Positions 56,891 to 64,000 of a stretch of DNA of 64,000 nucleotides are shown here, piece after piece. Source of the stretch: Rostrohypoxylon terebratum (Eukaryota > Ascomycota > Sordariomycetes > Xylariales > Hypoxylaceae); assembly GCA_022497145.1 (NCBI GenBank), contig MU385855.1, positions 310,001-374,000 on the forward strand, read 5' to 3'. The stretch's first letter is position 1. Each line of letters starts with the position of its first letter. Both the position numbers and the translations under genes were made by a program. The notes under the pieces are model-generated. The model was not told the DNA's origin. It saw nothing but the letters and a program-made list of their open reading frames with translations, and did not search any database.

Positions 56891-59800
56891 TCAAGACAAA
56901 ACACTGCGCCCAGCCCCGTCTAGCAAATCGATATTAAAATTCGCCGACCCATCGATCTCGCTCATCGATACCACGCCAGCACCAGCGCCCACTCCTCCAT
57001 TTGTCACCGTCCCTGTCCCTGCACCCTTGCTGTTCTCGCCAGGGAACTGCAGCCATTGATCGAAGTCAATGTTCGTCCCCGTTAGTGCGTTCCAATCGAA
57101 CTCGTCATGGTTATCGAGACTGTCGAAATCTATGTCCAAATCCATTGGTCCGGCATGCCCGTCAGATGATCCGCTCGCGCTGGGTGTGAGTACATCCTTT
57201 TCTGTGTGCGGCGGGGAGTGGACCGTGGTCGTGACGAGCTCGGTGGCGGGTGTCGTCATAAATTGTTGCGCAGATTTCGAGAACAGGCTCGTCTCCTGGG
57301 TTGTCGCATACGGCGCATTCTCGGGCGGCGGTGTCGCCATATTTTCTACTGCAGCGGCGGATGCGGGGAATTGGGGCAGCGCTGTCTTGACATTGTTAAA
57401 GACGCCGGCCTGATTGAAGGCTTGGTTCTGTGCCGCCTGCAAATCGATAGCAGCCTTTCGAAGTGCCGCGTCTAGGAACGCAACCGCATAGTCAGCGGCG
57501 GAGTAGATGTCGCGTAATTTCTCCATTACTTTCATGCATTGCTTAAAGCTACGCATGGCGATCTCGCGGGGTTGTGGCAGTGGGTTTTTCATCTCAAGTA
57601 GATGGATGATCATGGCGGGGAGGATCACAGTCACACCGGTGGTTGGGAGATATTTTTCTAAACGCAAGGCATGCAATTCGGCCACCATGCGGGTAATCTG
57701 TGATGCTGCCTCACGGACCCTGGTGCGGGACATTTCTTGGACCTGCACTGACGTCTGAGGCGCATGTGTCGGCGATGACGGAAGGAATTGAGGCCGATGA
57801 AGAGCAGATATGGTCGTGTAGTACACCATATGCAAGAGATTTCGTTGCACGGCAATCGTTGCGCGACCACCCTTTAAATCCATTGCCGTTAACGGCCGGT
57901 ACTGAGAGCAGGCCGGAAGCGATCGCGACCACGCAAGGAGCTCCATGTCGCACGTATTAACACTTTCCACGTTATCGAGCTGTTTGTTGGGAAACAGCAT
58001 CATTGTACTGTTTGTGGTGTTCTCGGCCCTTGACTTATCCCGGATTAAGACCGAATACTGAGCTTTCAGCATACGGCTGATGCAGAGGCAAAGTTTTGCT
58101 TTTGCAACACACATTAAGGCAAGTTCCTGTTGCATCAACACGTCGCGTACCAGTGTGCACTCAGGGCCAATGATTTGGATATCGTCGGCGAGCGGCTCGA
58201 TCTCAAAGTCGTGTTCGTCCAGCATCGGTACATCAAAGTCCTCATCCTTAATTCGCGTAGGTCGTCGCATGCCAAGGGCGATTAGGCGATCCCTCATGAA
58301 GCACGACCACCATATCCTCTTCCACAATTTCTGCTTTCGCGGCGTCATGTTAGTGTTGGCCGGATTTCGGTGAAGGCCGATAGTATGCGCCAGCGATATA
58401 GCAACTCCCATCCAATGCCACGTGTCTTTTTGGTCATCTGGCGTCTCATACCAATACGTCATGAGTAAAAGTCCTTGTACGAGGATGAGGCGGTCGCTCT
58501 CATAATCAAAATCATACAGAAGCTGTCACAGTCAATACAAGCATGTCAAAATCCAAAGGGTAAGCAGCTTACCCTAGCCTTGGAGAAGAATTCTCTTCGG
58601 GCAACTTTCCTACTGGCATAACCTGCCTCCTTGAGGTGCTTCACATCGACGAAGGCAGTAGCCGCGAACATGATGGACTGGTACAGGAACAGACTGATCT
58701 GCCCGTACAACCCATCACGGGCATTGATCACGCCGAGGAAATCATGCAGCTCGATGAGAGGCATGTATGGATGAACGTACTCGACATAAGCGGTGAGCAA
58801 GGCATTCTGAAGATTGGGGCCAGGCAACGAAAGCGCGCCCTTAGTGTGAAGGTACGTCACATCTTCAGGGGCTATCTTCGACGGCAATGGTCGGATGAAA
58901 GCAGGCAATTGAGAAGCAGCATCGGGCTCCTCAAGCGAGTTGAGAAATTGAGCAGTCCTCAGAGCACCCGTGGCGGCAGCCGAGCTTGAGTTCTGACATG
59001 TGTTCGGGTTCGGCCAGATACTTGGATACCTCGAGCCGTTGTTGCCGGCCTGGAGAGTGGACAGCAATACCGGATCGGGACGTAGGCCTGATCGTTGATC
59101 TGAAGCACATGTAAGCCCTCGTGATCGACCCCGGAGATGTCTAATGATGGTCCCCCTAATGTCCTACAAGGGTTGACATCAAGCTGACGGGATGACACAT
59201 TTGCATGTGAAATTTCGTGGGGTCCCACCACCATAACTTACATAGCAAATGAGGAACGTGACTTTCTAAGCCGCCATCCAAGATCGCCGCCCCTGAACTA
59301 GTTACATCATTACTAGCAGCTGAAGCCTGAGTTGCCTCGCTAGCGCGTCGTAACGGCGGTGCAGCAGAGGCGATTGCAATAGGATTTGCGGGCTTCGCTC
59401 TCAATTGTGCCTCGGCAGTTTGCGGGGCAGCAGTATTTTGAGAAGCAGATGGATTCGAATTGAATAGATTCTTTCTGTTCCGCGAGAAAAATGACAGGGG
59501 TGTTAGTTAGCCGCAATTAAAAAAAATAGAATAAGCCAGGGAAAAAAAATGACAAAAATTGTGGTTGGAGATTTGGAGGTTTAGAGTGCTGAATGAGGAA
59601 AGAAGCCCAAGAAGGCCCAATGAAACGTGACGCAATTGGAATCGCAACATGGAACAACAACAGTAAGAAAATCCAATTGCAATAGTAAAAACGGACGAAC
59701 GAAGGATTGGGAAGACTTGGTTGTCAAAACTTACCTCCTGCGACGACTCTCCTGCACGATGCACTCAACGTTGTCCCATCTGCAATTCCCACAAGGTGCA

Positions 59801-60048
59801 CCCTCGACAACATCACACCTTACTTTTCGGCTCCTGCAGCTTATGCAGGCCCTCGCCGCCCTCCGCTTCGTGACTTTCGTCGAGCCATTGGGTTCCGTAG
59901 AAGAAGCAGACCGCTTCTTAGATTGGTTATTCGAGTCCGACGAAGTCGTCTTCTCATCTGCTTTCGGCGAGGGAGGATCCATCGCAGTTACCGAATCGTC
60001 AGTGTGTCCCTCGGGCGAACGGACCGCAAGAGTGTCTTCTGTAGCCAT
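56891..60048 (-). CDS. farB: Zn2Cys6 factor of the CTF1-beta / FarB group (fatty acid and cutin response)
   Basis: A regulator of the cutinase transcription factor 1-beta/FarB type, which activates fatty-acid catabolic genes in filamentous ascomycetes. Exons 60048-59735, 59474-59242, 59099-58573 and 58522-56891; 2706 nt, 901 residues, phases consistent. The Zn cluster is Cys68, 71, 78, 86, 89 and 96 in ARACISCRSRKVRCD...GAPCGNCRWDNVEC, then a basic run (RRRRKNLF) restored across intron 1. The joins give HVPHLLYQRSGLRPDP and FFSKARLLYDFDYESDR. The fungal-specific TF domain covers about 260-560 (ALLTAYVEYVHPYMPLIELHDF; RKQKLWKRIWWSCFMRDRLIALGMRRP). The C-terminus is acidic (DLDIDFDSLDNHDEFDWNAL), likely the activation region. 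The acceptor at 59100 was chosen by phase; the neighbouring frame in that intron is not used. Confidence 0.93.
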
Positions 60049-60896
60049 CTTCGATTCGCTGTAGCTTTAAATTTCCACCCAACTTCCCTAACTTTTCCTT
60101 TCGACGCAGGTTCAAAGAGAATTAAAAAAGAGTTGAAAGAAGTTTATTCAAAGGATTAAAAGCTTTCCAAGAATATCCGAGGTTTTTTTTTTCTTAGGGG
60201 AGTTTCGGTGTAGGCTGAGGAGGTACGGAGGCGCTTCTTGGAATGTCCAAGTGTAAGTCACGAAGAGACGCTAGCTGTAAGTGATGTCTTGCCGGCGATG
60301 TTTGCGGCGACGGGGGCAAGCGGGAGAACTTTCTCTCCCGCCTCTGACTTCCACACCGAACAACAACTTTAGGTCGTGATCTGGAGATTCGTGACAGCAT
60401 GAGAAGGTTTGGGAAAAGTGTGAATTAACAATGAAAAGAGGACGGAAGGGGTGGATAGTATTAGGACGGGATTTGTGTGTGGAGGTGGATCAATATCGGT
60501 GGGGGGAGGCAATGGTATTATGTATAATTCCATTGTTACGACTCGACTACTAAGCGGCCATAATTCGAATACCCATAGTACGTATAGTACATCACTACAT
60601 TACTTACTAGCACCCAAGGTCTACCTCTTTTTTTTTCATAGTACCTCTCTAGGAAAAGCTGCCGGTCCACCAGATTCCCGATGGGGCTCTCACAACCGTA
60701 ATTCGGGGTGCTAATAACCTGCATAGGATCCTTGTGAAAACCTAGCTCTCTCGAGTCTCCATAAATAAGTGTTCGCGTGCGTCTCATGCTATTGGCCTCG
60801 ACAAGGAACAGATTTCGTGAGACTAACGTTAGAACGACTAAAACGGACCTCTCACTTCTCACATGTCCATGTCCACACTTGAAGCAATAGGTCAAG

Positions 60897-60920
60897 GCCT
60901 GTAGCCTGTAGCCTGTAGCC
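60897..60920. repeat. 7-bp tandem repeat (GCCTGTA)
   Basis: Three copies of GCCTGTA plus GCC. Confidence 0.8.
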
Positions 60921-62130
60921 TTGCTATCCTTGTGACTTGACAATCCCTCTTCAATAGGGAGAGGCCTTGGTTCGAACGGGGGGATCTGATTCGTCGATGG
61001 AAGGAAACCCGATTATACAACTATGTAATAATACCTACCTCATACCTACCTCCTCCTGAGTCCTTGCTCCCCATACGGACTCCTCATACTACGTGCGTAT
61101 GTACTTAACCCAATGTGTCTACTGCGATACAGAAATACCTATCCGACTATGGCAGGTTTGCCCGCTGCCGTCTAAAAATCTGGGGAGGGTTGACGGTTTG
61201 TTTCCGATTCTTTTCCGTCTAACCCCAGCTTTGGCCTTCTGGGATTCCTGGGATCACGATCGTAGGAAAGCTCCACGTTCGAGTTAACACCAGCGTCTAA
61301 CGTTCGCTTGGGAATCTGCGGAGTAGCCAATCACTAAGACAAAGCTACGAGAACATGCTACCGTAGTCCCAACTCGCCGGTTTTCTTTGCTCTTTTGTTG
61401 CATCACGTTGCCGATTTTCCTAATCCCTAGGAGGTTTAGCTGGCCACGATCCTGAGTCATCTTTCTAGGTAGGTAGATAGGGAGGAAGGTACTTGTACGT
61501 AGCGACGTCCATCAAGGTCACGTAAGTATTACCGTTCCTGTTGTCCTACATACTATGTAGGTAAACAACTTGAAGCTAGTTAGAGTAATAGAAGGGACCT
61601 AGAATGTTCCGATGCTGCCATTGGATCGGGTCCGAAAGTGTCTTGGAATCTCCAACGCTTGCAAGAGAACAACACGGATGAAAGTAGTTGTTTAGAGCAC
61701 GTCTTCTTTCACGAAAAAGAGGCGACGTCGACTTCAATTGGGGGTCTAGAAGAAGCGTTCCTGACATCGAAATGCCAATGGGCGCTCGGACGTGTATGAC
61801 ATAGAAGGAAACAGATACGCTTTGTTCTTGGCCGCTCGTCCGACCCACCAAAAGATATGGGCTAGAAATATCCGATATAAGACCGCTTGATCGTGGAAGA
61901 CATGGATCAAGTAAATCCGGTGTCCACATGCAGTTCATAGTTTGCAGGATGCAGATTGTACGTAGTAGAAAAAAATGCAAGCCGCAAACCAGCAAGGTGC
62001 CATTTCGATTATTGAACGATAGAACACTTGCAGCGATTCGCGGCAATAACCGGGATAACAAGCCAGTCTTACCTAACTTGGAAAGTCAGGGGTATCGTCG
62101 GTGCTTCGTCTGGTCACCGTCAAATCGAAG

Positions 62131-62240
62131 GTGTAGGATGTGAGGATGTATGTATGTACTGCTGTAGGACGGTACAGTATGCATGTGTACGATGTATGTA
62201 GGTACGTACATACATCCACACACATATGTACATCCTACAC
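62131..62240. repeat. 110-bp two-part foldback inverted repeat
   Basis: Outer arms GTGTAGGATGT (62131-62141) and ACATCCTACAC (62230-62240) are perfect complements. Inner arms at 62144-62159 and 62202-62217 (GGATGTATGTATGTAC against its complement) match at 15 of 16 positions. No coding capacity. Confidence 0.75.
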
Positions 62241-62350
62241 GTACCCGTGGACATCCCACATACCACATACCGAGGATGATGATGCGCTGGATATGCTGGT
62301 GCTGATACAGTACTAGAATGTCGGATTATGGATTCCCTTTTCTCGTTCAA

Positions 62351-62381
62351 TTTGGATTTTGGATTCTGGATTCTGGATTCC
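62351..62381. repeat. 9-bp tandem repeat (TTCTGGATT)
   Basis: Three to four copies with small changes, about 110 bp beyond the foldback repeat. Confidence 0.8.
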
Positions 62382-64000
62382 TTAGCAGTCTAGCTTGGCC
62401 GTCAGCGATGCCGCACGCGCACCAATCCTAAACCAAGTGGACCCTCGTATCCTATGAGATTTTAGTCATTAGAAAAAGCTGGCGTCTGCCATCAACAAAG
62501 GGATGGGACAGGATGGATCTTGTAATTCGAAAGGGGCTAGCGGGTGAAACCGGTCGAGATAGTAGAAAATATCCAAATAAATGTAGGACCGTGTTCGGAG
62601 GCCAGGTTTGAAATCTGATTGACGGCATTGGATGTGTCGACATTATCGACATTAATATGCAAATTCTAGTTTAGATTAGTAGATTAGGAAGTCGTCGTAA
62701 GTGTTTGTATACGACGGTATCGCAAATCGCGAATTGGGGAATTACTCTGCAATATGGGCAGGTCAAAGATAAATGGTCAATGGCAAGTTGTGAGTAGTAG
62801 GAATGTGACGTAGCCCTTTATCAGCAATTGAAATTTTTTCAAGGTCACGATCTATCTCAGGATTTTGCGGCGTGCAGGAGCAGAGGAGCATAGGAGCAAG
62901 GTAACACAGCAATACCTTATTTGTATGGAGGTAACTCCGTACCTTAAATGGAACCCTTGAGCTTGACTTCCACTTTCTGTTCTTTTTGTGGATGTTCTGT
63001 CGCGTTTAAACACTTCAAGCTTCAAGGTTTATTAGTTGGAACTCTTTACTCTTAGACTGGCAGACTGGAAAGGTCGGCAAAAAATGAAGTCGCGAGCCGG
63101 GTCAAATATCATCCCCCCAATGAGCTGAAAGTCTGACGACCCACAGCTATCCACGGCGATCAATTGATTCGCAATGCAACGATACATCTCTCTAGTATCT
63201 ACGTACCTACAGGCTACCAGCCTACCCGTACTTTCGTGCGCCATCATTAGCCTCACATTACGTAACCCCGTTAGCTTTCTGACATTTACGACGTAAATGA
63301 CTTCCCCTTCCCACATGTCCCCACACATCCATGGGTGTGAACTTGAATGTACCTATGTACAATTCAGGAATTGGTCCTCCGGAGGTTCTCCACCCCCCTC
63401 CAGCCCTTCTGCCCCTCTTACTCAGCCCCACGTCGGCTCCGCTCCAAGGTTTCTATCTTTTCTTTCCTTTTTTTTTCTTTTACTGTATTCTAGCGGACCA
63501 AAGGCGCTTAGACGCTCGCCTTAGCTCGCCAAACACGTCGCCGTTGTGGTTCGGGAGATGTCCTTGACGGCATGATCTTATGATATTTTTCGCTGTAGTG
63601 CTAATCTGACGCATTCGAAAATACATAGGTCGTATATAGCTACACAATGGATCGCGATCTAATTCCGGGCGTCCGATACTATTGCCCAGGACTCGGGGCT
63701 GGACCGTAGGATCTCAACGACGACAGCCACACCACTTGGCAACCTCACCGGCTTAGTTACACGGACGGACAGCACCGGCGTCTTATAGGGCGATATTTAG
63801 TATAGACCGTCTGAACGTCGCCTCCCACTTCCTCACTTTCTCTTATATTCGCAGCCAGACACAACCAGCCTTGCCCTTTCTTACAGATTATCTCAATTGA
63901 TTTAATTCATAATTCGCTTAGTTGGGCATCAACATCAATTCCACCATTCGGGTCTCGGTAAGCCGATCCTTGTTATGTATTTTCAAGTGTGGGGAGGATC

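Larger units (their letters stand above)
60049..64000. other. 4-kb stretch without a supported gene
   Basis: The left part holds the FarB-like promoter. It contains a GCCTGTA tandem (60897-60920), a foldback repeat (62131-62240), a TTCTGGATT tandem (62351-62381) and a pyrimidine run near 63455-63482. The last 150 bp (CT-rich, many CAAC words) resembles a fungal leader, so a gene may start to the right of the window. The 161-codon minus frame at 61576-62061 shows no features. Confidence 0.5.

Noticed and set aside
58959..59234. 91-codon minus frame inside the FarB-like gene
   Set aside because: It lies mostly in the second intron and the shifted frame of exon 3; the phase-matched splice 59242 to 59099 restores the family sequence.
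61576..62061. 161-codon minus-strand open frame
   Set aside because: Leu/Ser-rich with no motif; no neighbouring exons could be linked.
1..64000. CRISPR arrays, prophage, operon-type or prokaryotic defence systems
   Set aside because: The sequence is clearly eukaryotic fungal with spliceosomal introns; repeats are simple tandem or palindromic and none has a regular spacer-repeat pattern.

Overview
The window looks like nuclear DNA of a filamentous ascomycete (Pezizomycotina, probably a Sordariomycete; the Xylariales are one guess I cannot test here). Genes are split by short GT-AG introns of about 55-175 bp. Protein families are typically fungal: Zn2Cys6 regulators, a rhodopsin-like PTH11/SAT4-type membrane protein, a MARVEL protein, Pga2, Loc1 and a GH28 pectinase. 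Intergenic DNA is long and full of short low-complexity tracts, notably a recurring palindromic CCTAGG motif. I resolved 18 protein-coding genes. For the multi-exon ones, the exon sums come out as whole numbers of codons and the joins restore family motifs, so most structures are firm.

Layout. 1-4.5 kb: 5' part of a Bor1-like anion transporter (runs off the left edge), then a mitochondrial m-AAA protease subunit, both on minus. 4.9-5.2 kb: a 260 bp MITE-like element with perfect 36 bp terminal inverted repeats. 5.6-7.1 kb: seven-exon rhodopsin-like membrane protein (minus). 9.6-11.0 kb: PGA2 (minus) and MHF1/CENP-S (plus), divergent. 13.0-16.3 kb: MARVEL protein (plus), HIS3 (minus) and LOC1 (plus), the last two divergent. 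20.6-22.4 kb: Ser/Thr-rich single-pass membrane protein. 25.3-28.4 kb: six-exon Zn2Cys6 factor. 29.5-31.3 kb: SAM-dependent methyltransferase facing a small unknown ORF. 35.9-38.2 kb: malic enzyme with a long open frame upstream of its likely start. 38.8-39.5 kb: small Ser-rich unknown. 40.9-42.4 kb: secreted GH28 enzyme. 42.8-45.6 kb: 902-residue disordered protein with a CxxC-rich C-terminal domain. 51.7-54.7 kb: GAS2/GAR-domain protein. 56.9-60.0 kb: CTF1-beta/FarB-like regulator. The rest, to 64 kb, shows no gene I can support.

Most of these genes are housekeeping (mitochondrial proteolysis, histidine synthesis, ribosome assembly, centromere/DNA repair, secretory trafficking, pyruvate/NAD(P)H metabolism), mixed with genes tied to plant-associated nutrition (GH28 pectinase, FarB/CTF1-type fatty-acid and cutin regulator). 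They do not form an evident pathway cluster. I found no CRISPR array, prophage, autonomous transposon, intact tRNA or rRNA. I see no convincing undescribed multi-gene system. The best leads are the MITE, the uncharacterised Cys-rich protein, the GH28 protein lacking two usual active-site residues, the malic-enzyme leader frame, and the dispersed CCTAGG repeats.
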